A DNA stretch of 64,000 bases from Nonlabens sp. (lineage in GTDB: Bacteria; Bacteroidota; Bacteroidia; Flavobacteriales; Flavobacteriaceae), in the NCBI GenBank assembly GCA_020630715.1, contig JAHDIQ010000009.1, positions 16,142 to 80,141 on the forward strand. Reading direction: 5' to 3'. A program made the translations under genes and the position numbers. Positions 37,008 through 46,077 of the stretch are shown here, in pieces. Below the pieces are notes generated by a model. It made no database searches. It had not been told where the DNA came from and was given only the letters and a program-made list of their open reading frames with translations. Numbering within the stretch: position 1 is the first letter of the stretch; each line of letters begins with the position of its first letter.

Positions 37008-37096
37008 AAAATCACAACAATCCTACTGCTCAACATAAATTATAAAATTAAAGAGTCACTGTTAGTTTACTGACAGACTGGCGATGAGAAACCTAT

Positions 37097-39550
37097 ATGT
37101 TTAAATCAAAGAAATTTCAATTAGACAATTTGTCACTACAAGATCTAGATCACGAGGCAGAGTTGATACCATTGTTAAGTACAGAAGATGAAGAGGAAAT
37201 GAATCGGGAATCTGTTCCAGAGGAATTGCCTATTCTACCATTGCGTAATATGGTGCTGTTTCCTGGTGTGGTGATACCTATCACGGCAGGTAGAGATCGT
37301 AGTATCAAGTTATTACAAGACGCAAATAAAAATAATCGTGTTATAGGTATCGTCGCTCAAAAGGATGAAAGCGTTGAAGAACCTACTGCATCAGATTTAC
37401 ATGCTACAGGTGTGGTGGCGCGTATTTTAAAGGTGTTAAAAATGCCTGATGGGAATACGACCGTAATTATTCAAGGTAAGAAACGCTTTAAAATGGGCGA
37501 GATGCTTACAGAGCAACCTTATTTAATGGCTCAAGCATTTGAAATCCCAGAGGATCGTCCTGATCCTAATGACAGTGAGTTTAATGCGATTATAGATAGT
37601 ATTAAAGATTTATCGCTGGAAATTATAAAGGAAAGTCCTAACATTCCTACAGAGGCGTCTTTTGCGATTAAGAACATAGAGTCTAGTCCGTTTCTAGTCA
37701 ACTTTGTTTCTTCTAATATCAACCTTAAGGTAAGTGAAAAACAGGCATTGCTAGAGATCGATAACTTAAAAGACCGCGCACTAGAAACCTTGCGTTACAT
37801 GAATATTGAGCACCAGAAACTGGAGCTTAAAAACAATATTCAGTCTAAGGTTCATAGCGATATTAATAAGCAACAACGTGAATACTTCCTGCATCAACAG
37901 ATGAAAACCATACAGGAAGAATTAGGTGGTGGCGCTAGCTCTCATGAAGAGTTAGAAGAAATGCGCCAGCGTGCTAAGTCTAAAAAATGGGACGATAAGG
38001 TAAAGGTGCATTTTGAGAAAGAACTTGCAAAAATGCGTCGCATGAATCCGCAAGTGGCAGAATATTCTATACAGCGTAATTATCTAGATTTATTTCTAGA
38101 CTTACCATGGAATGAATTTTCTAAAGATAACTTTGACTTAAAACGTGCTATGAAAATTTTAGATCGTGATCACTACGGTCTGGATGAGGTCAAGAAACGT
38201 ATTATAGAATATCTAGCGGTTTTAAAACTGCGTAATGATATGAAATCACCTATTTTATGTTTGTACGGTCCACCAGGTGTAGGAAAAACATCATTAGGTA
38301 AATCCATTGCCGAGGCTCTAGGACGTGAATACGTGCGTATATCTTTAGGTGGTTTACGTGATGAGGCAGAAATACGCGGACATCGTAAAACCTACATAGG
38401 TGCGATGCCAGGACGTATTATTCAAAGTATCAAAAAAGCCAAAACTTCAAATCCTGTTTTTGTACTGGATGAGATTGATAAATTAAGTGCATCACATAAT
38501 GGTGATCCATCTAGCGCGATGCTAGAAGTACTGGATCCAGAACAGAATAACTCATTTTATGACAATTTCCTAGAAATGGGATTTGACTTAAGTAAAGTGA
38601 TGTTTGTAGCGACTTGTAATTCTTTAAACACCATACAACCGGCATTACGCGATCGTATGGAAATTATCAACGTTACAGGATATACTATTGAAGAAAAAGT
38701 AGAAATAGGTAAACAACACTTATTACCTAAACAACTTAAAGAGCACGGACTAGATAAAAGCCATTTAAAAATCGCAAAACCACAACTAGAGAAAATTGTA
38801 GAAGGTTATACTCGTGAAAGTGGTGTGCGTACGCTAGATAAGCAAGTGGCTAAAATGGTGCGTTACGCTGCAAAAAGCATCGCGATGGAAGAAGATTATG
38901 ATCTTAAAGTTTCTAATGAAACGATTATTGAAGTCTTAGGATCGCCAAAACTACTACGTGATAAATACGAGAACAATGATGTCGCTGGAGTGGTAACTGG
39001 ACTGGCGTGGACTAGAGTAGGAGGCGATATCTTATTTATTGAGTCTATTCTTTCTAAAGGAAAAGGTAATTTAACTATTACTGGTAACTTAGGAAAAGTG
39101 ATGAAAGAAAGTGCAACGATTGCCATGGAATACATTAAAGCAAATGCAGATCAACTAGGTGTAGATCCAGAAGTGTTTTCTAAATACAATGTACATATTC
39201 ACGTTCCAGAAGGTGCAACGCCTAAGGATGGACCTAGTGCTGGAATCACGATGTTAACTTCATTAGTTTCCTTATTTACGCAACGCAAGGTTAAGAAGAG
39301 TATAGCCATGACTGGTGAGATTACCTTACGTGGTAAGGTATTACCAGTAGGTGGTATCAAAGAAAAAATTCTAGCTGCAAAACGTGCAAGAATTAAAGAG
39401 ATCTTATTGTGCGAGCAAAATAAAAGAGACATCGACGAGATCAAATCAGAATATTTAAAAGGATTGACTTTTCACTATGTTAATGATATGAGTGAAGTGT
39501 TAGAACTGGCGATTACTAAGCAGAAAGTGAAACACGCAAAGAGCTTGTAA
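37097..39550 (+). CDS. lon: ATP-dependent endopeptidase Lon
   Basis: 817 residues, full length. N-terminal substrate-binding domain ([16 protein letters not shown]), AAA+ module with Walker [10 protein letters not shown] and Walker B FVLDEIDK, and C-terminal protease with the Ser of [11 protein letters not shown] and the Lys of [10 protein letters not shown]. It degrades misfolded and regulatory proteins in the cytoplasm. Single gene, divergent from the ECF operon. Confidence 0.97.
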   Translation: MFKSKKFQLDNLSLQDLDHEAELIPLLSTEDEEEMNRESVPEELPILPLRNMVLFPGVVIPITAGRDRSIKLLQDANKNNRVIGIVAQKDESVEEPTASDLHATGVVARILKVLKMPDGNTTVIIQGKKRFKMGEMLTEQPYLMAQAFEIPEDRPDPNDSEFNAIIDSIKDLSLEIIKESPNIPTEASFAIKNIESSPFLVNFVSSNINLKVSEKQALLEIDNLKDRALETLRYMNIEHQKLELKNNIQSKVHSDINKQQREYFLHQQMKTIQEELGGGASSHEELEEMRQRAKSKKWDDKVKVHFEKELAKMRRMNPQVAEYSIQRNYLDLFLDLPWNEFSKDNFDLKRAMKILDRDHYGLDEVKKRIIEYLAVLKLRNDMKSPILCLYGPPGVGKTSLGKSIAEALGREYVRISLGGLRDEAEIRGHRKTYIGAMPGRIIQSIKKAKTSNPVFVLDEIDKLSASHNGDPSSAMLEVLDPEQNNSFYDNFLEMGFDLSKVMFVATCNSLNTIQPALRDRMEIINVTGYTIEEKVEIGKQHLLPKQLKEHGLDKSHLKIAKPQLEKIVEGYTRESGVRTLDKQVAKMVRYAAKSIAMEEDYDLKVSNETIIEVLGSPKLLRDKYENNDVAGVVTGLAWTRVGGDILFIESILSKGKGNLTITGNLGKVMKESATIAMEYIKANADQLGVDPEVFSKYNVHIHVPEGATPKDGPSAGITMLTSLVSLFTQRKVKKSIAMTGEITLRGKVLPVGGIKEKILAAKRARIKEILLCEQNKRDIDEIKSEYLKGLTFHYVNDMSEVLELAITKQKVKHAKSL

Positions 39551-39563
39551 ATTCCTATTGAAC

Positions 39564-39835
39564 TGCATATTGCGAGCGCAGCGCACCAATCTTTTGTGTG
39601 AGTCTTTGAGTTAGTGAGTCTTTGAGTCGGTAAGATTTTTGTGTATTTGAGGCGTTTTTTTCACAAAGTTAATAATGTGTAATATTCTCATTGCATTGCA
39701 TATTGCGAGTGCAACGCATCAATCTATTGTGTGAGTCTTTATGTTAGTGAGTCTTTATGTTAGTGAGTATTTTGGGCTTTGAGGTGCTTATTTTATAAAG
39801 TTAATAGTACGCAATAGTTCCATCAGAGCGCATAT
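39564..39835. repeat. About 2.1 copies of a 133-bp tandem repeat
   Basis: In the gap between lon and the GNAT gene, a unit beginning GCATATTGCGAG starts at 39565, again at 39698 (133 bp later), and a third truncated copy starts at 39830. Within each unit a shorter GAGTCTTT-rich repeat (GTGAGTCTTTGAGTTA, GTGAGTCTTTATGTTA) recurs. The copies have diverged. No gene is present. Confidence 0.8.
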
Positions 39836-39841
39836 TACTCA

Positions 39842-40423
39842 TTAATTAAGCCTTAAGTAATAAATAGGATAACCTAAAGATTCCTCGATGCCTATTTGTT
39901 GAAAACCTAGTTTTTCATACAGCTTGACGTTATCTGGATTAGAAGCATCTGTAATTACAGGTAGTGTATTTCCTTTGAATTCCTTAACTATTTCTAGCAT
40001 TAATCGCGCGGCAGTACCATTTCCATTACTAGCGGCATTACTGCCACCTATAATGATACGGATGTGATCGTCCTGTGGCAGGTACGATTTAGAAATGTTA
40101 ATGCGTTTAATTACCTTAAATACTCGGCCTATTCCTAGACAATTTATAGCGAGGTTTATGTCTAACTTTATAGATTTCCAGCTAGATTTAACTTGATTTG
40201 AATAATTAAAAAGAATGCAAGCATTGTCATTATCTGATATAAATATTTCACCATAAAGCATCGCTCTATCAAATAAGTAACCCATTAAAAGGTTTAATCG
40301 TTTGAGACGCTTTTTATCTTTTCGAACGATAAAGTTGATAGAATTATCATCTTCTAAAGGTTCAAAGGCCGATACTAAAATATCAACCACTAAATTTCTA
40401 TCTGCATTAGTTGCTCTTCTCAA
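39842..40423 (-). CDS. GNAT-family N-acetyltransferase
   Basis: 193 residues. The acetyl-CoA-binding pattern is present though divergent (GGSNAASNGNGTAARLMLEI), and a substrate-side C-terminal motif DASNPDNVKLYEKLGFQQIG is clear. Substrate unknown. A TAAATTTG element at 40449-40456 (minus) probably drives it. It is convergent with lon. Confidence 0.83.
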   Translation of the reverse strand: MRRATNADRNLVVDILVSAFEPLEDDNSINFIVRKDKKRLKRLNLLMGYLFDRAMLYGEIFISDNDNACILFNYSNQVKSSWKSIKLDINLAINCLGIGRVFKVIKRINISKSYLPQDDHIRIIIGGSNAASNGNGTAARLMLEIVKEFKGNTLPVITDASNPDNVKLYEKLGFQQIGIEESLGYPIYYLRLN

Positions 40424-40448
40424 ATAATTTCCATCTACATTATACAGA

Positions 40449-40456
40449 CAAATTTA
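40449..40456 (-). promoter_or_regulatory. -7 element TAAATTTG of the GNAT gene
   Basis: TAnnTTTG match 25 nt before the start at 40423. Confidence 0.45.
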
Positions 40457-40537
40457 AACATCATTACTGAAAACTAAAAAGAACCTACTTTAAAATAGAT
40501 GATAGGCTGGAGATCATCCACGTTAAAATTCACTGAT

Positions 40538-41707
40538 TTAATTAATCAACTCAACTCTAGGTAAAGTGATCTTTTTAATGGAATCATTTCTCTTGTAAAC
40601 CATGCGAATGCTATCACTTTCTATAGGATTGAAGAAACCTTTAAAAACGCTACAGCTATTTTCGTCTGTGATCTCAGAAAAATCCATATCATTCATCTCA
40701 AGTATCTGGTCATTTAATTGTAAAGGTGTTTTTACTTCTTTATAAAGATTACTAATCACAACTTTATTATCTCTTATCCTTCTACCAAAACCAAATGTGC
40801 TATCCACCACATTTTCATAGTCTTTCAATTTTTTAAGATAGATGCTTTTATTTTCCCAGTCCATGACCATTTCATGCTTATTCATGAAATCGTTACCTAT
40901 TAGATTACCATCATCTAAATCTACTAATTGGGCACCTACCTTAGTTTTTCCAAAACGCAAACTATCTAGCTTTATCGTTCTAATTATGGTGGAGTCCAAA
41001 GCACCATATAATCCTATACTCGAGCCACCGTATTTAGTAAATCCTGGAGCATTTTTAAATTCGTCTAAAGATCTAATAACGTCAATATTTCCAGCAGATC
41101 CTGTATCAAAGGTAAATTGCGTTTTCATTCCGTTTACATGACCTGTTACGTAAGGAGTCAATTGTGTTGAAGTGCTAAAGGATAAGGTATCGGTATAATC
41201 AGATAGGTTGTAATTAGATAATTGATCTGTGATGGTAATTTGTTGAAGTTGATAATCAAATTTCCAAAATGATTTTGCCATTTGATTTGCACCTATAATC
41301 CCATCAATTTCCATGCAGTCAAATTCAAAAACATCTCTCATATTGACCACAACTGCGCCTACATTTGTATAATTTAGATTTCCCACGATCATCTCTGGTA
41401 TTACGGCAACTTCCTGTCCGTTGCGTCTTCCTTGTGAATCAGTTACCATGGTATTATCTGTAGCCTCAATGTTTAAATCTTCAAAAATGGCTTCAGAAAT
41501 AACGGTAGGAGCGCCAGTATCTACTAGGAAATTATAATCCTTACCGTTGATTTGAACTTCAATGAGTGCAAAATTATAATCGTAGTTAAATGGTACACTT
41601 ACTAGGTAATCTTTTTGAACCACTTTTCCACCTATAAATATTTTTCCTAATCCACCACATGCGATAATGGTAATCATTACAAAACTTAGTGAAAAGACTT
41701 TTTTCAT
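40538..41707 (-). CDS. Lipoprotein with two retropepsin-like aspartic protease domains
   Basis: 389 residues. Lipobox near residue 17 (VMITIIACGG). Two aspartyl-protease signatures occur in one chain: FLVDTGAPTVIS near residue 60 and FTFDTGSAGNI near residue 201, each followed by a hydrophobic-hydrophobic-Gly region (DGIIGANQM; GNDFMNK). This arrangement resembles a pepsin-like two-lobed enzyme. The C-terminal 60 residues look like a degenerate PDZ (LNDQILEMNDMDFSEI). Probably an envelope peptidase. Palindrome copy 47 nt upstream. Confidence 0.82.
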   Translation of the reverse strand: MKKVFSLSFVMITIIACGGLGKIFIGGKVVQKDYLVSVPFNYDYNFALIEVQINGKDYNFLVDTGAPTVISEAIFEDLNIEATDNTMVTDSQGRRNGQEVAVIPEMIVGNLNYTNVGAVVVNMRDVFEFDCMEIDGIIGANQMAKSFWKFDYQLQQITITDQLSNYNLSDYTDTLSFSTSTQLTPYVTGHVNGMKTQFTFDTGSAGNIDVIRSLDEFKNAPGFTKYGGSSIGLYGALDSTIIRTIKLDSLRFGKTKVGAQLVDLDDGNLIGNDFMNKHEMVMDWENKSIYLKKLKDYENVVDSTFGFGRRIRDNKVVISNLYKEVKTPLQLNDQILEMNDMDFSEITDENSCSVFKGFFNPIESDSIRMVYKRNDSIKKITLPRVELIN

Positions 41708-41754
41708 AGATAGGAATTAAGTTGCTTAAAGGTAGGAATAGTTGTGGTGATTAC

Positions 41755-41768
41755 GCTTTCGCGAAAGC
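41755..41768. repeat. Palindrome GCTTTCGCGAAAGC, copy 11 (intergenic)
   Basis: Perfect copy upstream of the retropepsin gene; the symmetry extends outward by ATTAC and GTAAT, one of the longest versions. Confidence 0.95.
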
Positions 41769-41835
41769 GTAATTATTACATTCTCTAAAATTATAGACGA
41801 GACTAATCTAAAATGGTTGACTCAACGGTGATGAT

Positions 41836-41872
41836 AAAAATAAAAAATGCCTGTACGTGAATACAGGCATTT
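41836..41872 (-). terminator. Terminator of the CotH gene
   Basis: AAATGCCTGTA pairs with TACAGGCATTT, followed on the minus strand by TTTTTATTTTT. Confidence 0.9.
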
Positions 41873-41895
41873 ATAAGCTGATTAAACATTTAAAG

Positions 41896-44169
41896 TTACT
41901 GTTTCACAATCTTTATAGATTTTTTGTTGTTCACTATTAAAAGGTAGACGCCAGTCCCTAGAGAGGTAGTGTCTAGTTGCACTTGTTGTGCATTGCTATA
42001 GTTTTTTGAAACTAGTTGCTGTCCTTGCAAATTATACACAATGATAGATTCTATCTGCTGACTAGAGCTAGAATTGATATTCACCATATTCACTACAGGA
42101 TTAGGAAAAACTTTAAAGTCATTAAGGGTAACGTCATTGTTACTTAATGTTTCATTATTACCATTAAAAGTAGGCGACTGGATAACAAAATTACCAGTTC
42201 CATTAGGAACACGTGCGTATCCCATATCTGTAGTTTGTGCTCCAAAGGTGATCGACTCGATCACGGTACCATCACTGTAAGATAAAACAGCATCTTCTCC
42301 ATTTGAAGAAAACTTCAAATCTGCGTGCAGTCCTGTTTGTGTTAAATCCTTATCACACCATACGATCAAATAACTATCTGGTGCCATGGTTAATCCATTA
42401 GGGAATTGCCACATCAATGGATCTGTTGCATCATCTGATAGGTATAAGTTATCTAGGCTGATCGTTGTAGCAGAATTGTTATACAATTCTACCCAATCTT
42501 CAAATTCGCCATCATCATCTGCAACAGTGGTGCTATTAGATGCCATAATTTCATTAATCACTAAATCACCTACAGGTATGGTATTAATGGAAGATATGAT
42601 TTCATGATATTCATATTCTGCTCTTGCAGGAGAAAATGCGCCTATGGTATTGTTTTCTCCGTAGATATAATATTGCATTAAGGAATTAGTAATCGTAAGA
42701 TCTACGCCATAAACGTTATCTCCTGCCGCACCATCATTATGAGCGCCATCATCATACATTAATATCTTAGTAAAAGGAGCAAAATTACCTTCACGGTATC
42801 CTAGATAAACAGCGTTAGCATTAGCATTAGTAACCTGAGCAGTTACTGTAATCGTATTTCCTACTGTAGGTGTAACCACAGATGGAGCAACCGCTGTAAT
42901 GCTAGGTTGTGTTGCGGTAAAATCAGATCTAGAAAGTAAATACGTGCTTCTGGAATTCATAAGATTTGTCAGTCCAGGTGCGGTATTCATACCAGCATTT
43001 ACATCACTGCTGATATTGCTCGTGAATTGGGTATTAGAATAAAACTTGTTATTGTCTGCTTGTACGGCTGCGGTGATGATGCTTTGGTAAGCATTAGCAT
43101 TATTCAAGTAATCATTATTTGAAATATTCTCTGTAAGAATCGTTTTGTAATGTGCTAGATACATTTTTTTATAACGTGGTACTGCCATCAATTTTGACAT
43201 TAATGGCCACGCAGCATCATTCTCATGAAGCATGTGCGATAGCTGACTTTTTTGGTTGGTGTTTTGTAGCGGTGGACCACTACCAGTCATAGGAAAGGTT
43301 CCAAAAGACATATTTAAATCCCATACCACAGGTCTAAACCTACCATTATCATCTTTATAGATGTAATAATTTTGTTTAAACAGTCCTATATAACTGTCTA
43401 GATTAACCGTCACGTTATCAAATGCTAGCATCCATAGCGCCGCATCTACATCTAGAACTGTTTCTATGTTATTAATATTCGTATTTAATATCTGGGTAAG
43501 ATCTATCAGATCATTCCATCCAGTTCCTGTAGGATCAGATTTGATTTCATAAGCATCTACATAGCTGGTATAATTCGTACCTAAATATTCTAAACTAGGA
43601 AAATCATTTCCTTGTGGTCCAGCACCAGCTGGTGGACTACAACTAAAAAAGGCGTTATCATTAGAACCAAAATGCTTATTAACAAACTTCTTTGATATAG
43701 ACTCTACATTAGTGTATAAACCTATCAACGTGCCATTGACATAAACGTTAGCATAATTAGCTTGCGGTGCATCCATGTATTTTGTAGCGATATTATAAGC
43801 TACGGTTTCACGCACAAACGATGGGTCAAAATAAACGTTAGCCAGTTTTAAATCTGTATAACCTTCATATTCTTGATCCACATAAGTGTCTAATTCTATA
43901 TGAAATGGGTTTTTAGTTTGGTTAGAATTGTAGGAGCTGTTTCCCTTGTATTTTACGCCTACGTTGTTAAAAACCGTGCCGTTAATGGTAACAGATGTTG
44001 CTGCAATATAGTTTCCAGCGCCAGCCTTTTCTGCATCTAGCAAGGCATCCCAATTGCTTTGTGAGAATACAATCCTGATGTCTTGGATGGTATTCATATC
44101 GTATAAAGTCTGTGCTTTACCTAATGTGGTGAGTATTGTAAAAACTACAAGAAGTACTAATTTTTTCAT
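41896..44169 (-). CDS. Type IX-secreted CotH-kinase-family protein with lamin-tail domain
   Basis: 757 residues with a signal peptide (MKKLVLLVVFTILTTLGKAQ). Residues about 25-390 are a CotH-type domain (NNVGVKYKGNSSYNSNQTKN; FRPVVWDLNMSFGTF), which phosphorylates proteins in spore coats of other bacteria. A loosely related Ig-like region follows, then a lamin tail-type domain (VINEIMASNST ... DWVELYNNSATTISLDNLYL) and a type IX sorting domain (FKVFPNPVVNMVNI ... KIVKQ). Probably a cell-surface or released protein; kinase activity is unproven. Confidence 0.87.
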   Translation of the reverse strand: MKKLVLLVVFTILTTLGKAQTLYDMNTIQDIRIVFSQSNWDALLDAEKAGAGNYIAATSVTINGTVFNNVGVKYKGNSSYNSNQTKNPFHIELDTYVDQEYEGYTDLKLANVYFDPSFVRETVAYNIATKYMDAPQANYANVYVNGTLIGLYTNVESISKKFVNKHFGSNDNAFFSCSPPAGAGPQGNDFPSLEYLGTNYTSYVDAYEIKSDPTGTGWNDLIDLTQILNTNINNIETVLDVDAALWMLAFDNVTVNLDSYIGLFKQNYYIYKDDNGRFRPVVWDLNMSFGTFPMTGSGPPLQNTNQKSQLSHMLHENDAAWPLMSKLMAVPRYKKMYLAHYKTILTENISNNDYLNNANAYQSIITAAVQADNNKFYSNTQFTSNISSDVNAGMNTAPGLTNLMNSRSTYLLSRSDFTATQPSITAVAPSVVTPTVGNTITVTAQVTNANANAVYLGYREGNFAPFTKILMYDDGAHNDGAAGDNVYGVDLTITNSLMQYYIYGENNTIGAFSPARAEYEYHEIISSINTIPVGDLVINEIMASNSTTVADDDGEFEDWVELYNNSATTISLDNLYLSDDATDPLMWQFPNGLTMAPDSYLIVWCDKDLTQTGLHADLKFSSNGEDAVLSYSDGTVIESITFGAQTTDMGYARVPNGTGNFVIQSPTFNGNNETLSNNDVTLNDFKVFPNPVVNMVNINSSSSQQIESIIVYNLQGQQLVSKNYSNAQQVQLDTTSLGTGVYLLIVNNKKSIKIVKQ

Positions 44170-44291
44170 GGTTGAAGTATATGATAATTTTAATTTTAGA
44201 CTTTGTTTAGGTGTAAAAGTTTAATCAATTCATTAATATTTTTTTAATAGTCTTTTATTTCAGGTTGAACGCTTATGGTTGTGTTGATTAC

Positions 44292-44305
44292 GCTTTCGCG
44301 AAAGC
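44292..44305. repeat. Palindrome GCTTTCGCGAAAGC, copy 12 (intergenic)
   Basis: Perfect copy in the divergent gap between the CotH gene and the acyl-CoA carboxylase gene. Confidence 0.95.
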
Positions 44306-44431
44306 TTAATTCTATCCACCTTACGTATTATTAACCACATTGTGAATTACCTAAATATTTTACTAGAAAAGCCAAATAATTCACATTTCTGTAACAGCTA
44401 AAATGGCTATTTTTGAGGAAAGACTACATTA

Positions 44432-46060
44432 ATGGATATCAACTTCAATAAAAACGAAGATCACAATAAATTACTACTGTCAGAATTGCGTCGTAAGCTC
44501 GCTAGAGTGAGTAAAGGTGGTGGTGATAAACGTATTGAGAAGCATCATGCTAAAGGTAAAATGACGGCTAGAGAACGCATCGATTATCTGGTAGATGATC
44601 CTGCAGATTGTATTGAGATCGCTGCTTTTGCAGGTGAAGGAATGTATGAAGAACATGGTGGATGTCCTAGTGGTGGCGTAGTCGTTAAAATAGGATATGT
44701 TAAAGGTAGACAGTGTATAGTTGTAGCAAATGATGCTACGGTTAAAGCAGGTGCGTGGTTTCCTATTACTGGTAAGAAAAACCTGCGTGCACAAGAAATA
44801 GCTATGGAGAATAAATTACCTATCATCTACCTAGTAGATAGTGCTGGTGTTTATTTGCCTATGCAGGATGAGATCTTTCCAGATAAAGAACATTTTGGTA
44901 GAATATTCCGCAACAATGCGGTGATGAGTAGTATGGGAATTACCCAAATCGCTGCGGTGATGGGAAGTTGTGTCGCTGGTGGCGCTTATCTACCTATTAT
45001 GAGTGATGAAGCTTTAATAGTAGATAAAACTGGAAGTATTTTCCTCGCTGGTAGTTATCTGGTGAAAGCAGCGATAGGAGAAAGCATTGATAATGAAACT
45101 TTAGGTGGTGCTACCACACATTGTGAGATCAGCGGTGTGACAGATTATAAAGCGGCAGACGATAAAGACGCGCTGGATAAGATTAAAAATATCGTTGATA
45201 AAATAGGCGACTATGATAAAGCTGGATTCAGTAGAGTAGAAGCAGTAAATCCAGCATTAGATCCAGAAGAATTATTTGGTGCATTACCTAGAGAGCGCAA
45301 TGCCCAATATGATATGATGGAAATTATCAACCGTGTGATTGATGCAAACACCTTTGAGGAATATAAAGCTGGCTATGGTCAGACCATCATTACAGGTTAT
45401 GCTAGAGTAGATGGATGGGCAGTAGGAATAGTAGCAAATCAGCGTAAGATTGTAAAGACTAAAAAAGGCGAAATGCAGTTTGGCGGTGTGATCTACAGCG
45501 ATAGTGCTGATAAGGCAACTCGATTTATAGCCAACTGTAACCAGAAGAAAATACCGCTAGTCTTTTTACAAGATGTAACAGGATTTATGGTAGGATCAAA
45601 ATCTGAGCACGGCGGTATTATAAAAGATGGTGCAAAAATGGTAAATGCTGTTTCTAACAGCGTGGTTCCTAAATTCACCATTGTGGTAGGAAATAGTTAC
45701 GGTGCTGGTAATTATGCCATGTGTGGTAAGGCCTATGATCCTAGGTTAATCGTCGCATGGCCTAGTGCTGAGCTTGCTGTCATGTCTGGGAATAGCGCCG
45801 CAAAAGTACTCATGCAAATCGAGAAAGCTAGTCTAGAAAAGTCAGGTAAAAAACTGACTGAAGAGGAAGAAAAAGCACTTTTTGCAAAAACAAAAGATCG
45901 CTATGATGAGCAAGTCTCGCCATACTACGCGGCATCACGCATCTGGACAGATGCGATTATAGATCCACGCGATACACGCAAGTGGATTTCTATGGGAATA
46001 GAAGCCGCAGATCATGCGCCTATTGAGAAGGATTTTAATCTTGGGATTATACAAACGTAA
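44432..46060 (+). CDS. Acyl-CoA carboxylase carboxyltransferase (beta) subunit
   Basis: 542 residues, the usual length for carboxyltransferase subunits of propionyl-, acetyl- or methylcrotonyl-CoA carboxylase. KMTARERIDYLVDD near residue 43 is the family opening; AGGAYLPIMSDEALIV and the C-terminal FTIVVGNSYGAGNYAMCGKA are the two oxyanion-hole regions. It transfers a carboxyl group from biotin to an acyl-CoA. The biotin-carrier/carboxylase partner is not in the window. The substrate is not determined from sequence alone. Confidence 0.93.
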   Translation: MDINFNKNEDHNKLLLSELRRKLARVSKGGGDKRIEKHHAKGKMTARERIDYLVDDPADCIEIAAFAGEGMYEEHGGCPSGGVVVKIGYVKGRQCIVVANDATVKAGAWFPITGKKNLRAQEIAMENKLPIIYLVDSAGVYLPMQDEIFPDKEHFGRIFRNNAVMSSMGITQIAAVMGSCVAGGAYLPIMSDEALIVDKTGSIFLAGSYLVKAAIGESIDNETLGGATTHCEISGVTDYKAADDKDALDKIKNIVDKIGDYDKAGFSRVEAVNPALDPEELFGALPRERNAQYDMMEIINRVIDANTFEEYKAGYGQTIITGYARVDGWAVGIVANQRKIVKTKKGEMQFGGVIYSDSADKATRFIANCNQKKIPLVFLQDVTGFMVGSKSEHGGIIKDGAKMVNAVSNSVVPKFTIVVGNSYGAGNYAMCGKAYDPRLIVAWPSAELAVMSGNSAAKVLMQIEKASLEKSGKKLTEEEEKALFAKTKDRYDEQVSPYYAASRIWTDAIIDPRDTRKWISMGIEAADHAPIEKDFNLGIIQT

Positions 46061-46077
46061 ACCTTTTCTAATATCTT

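Noticed and set aside
36805-37038. Plus-strand frame in the sigma-lon gap
   Set aside because: It contains the palindrome (AFAKA), lacks a ribosome-binding site and has no homology that I recognise.
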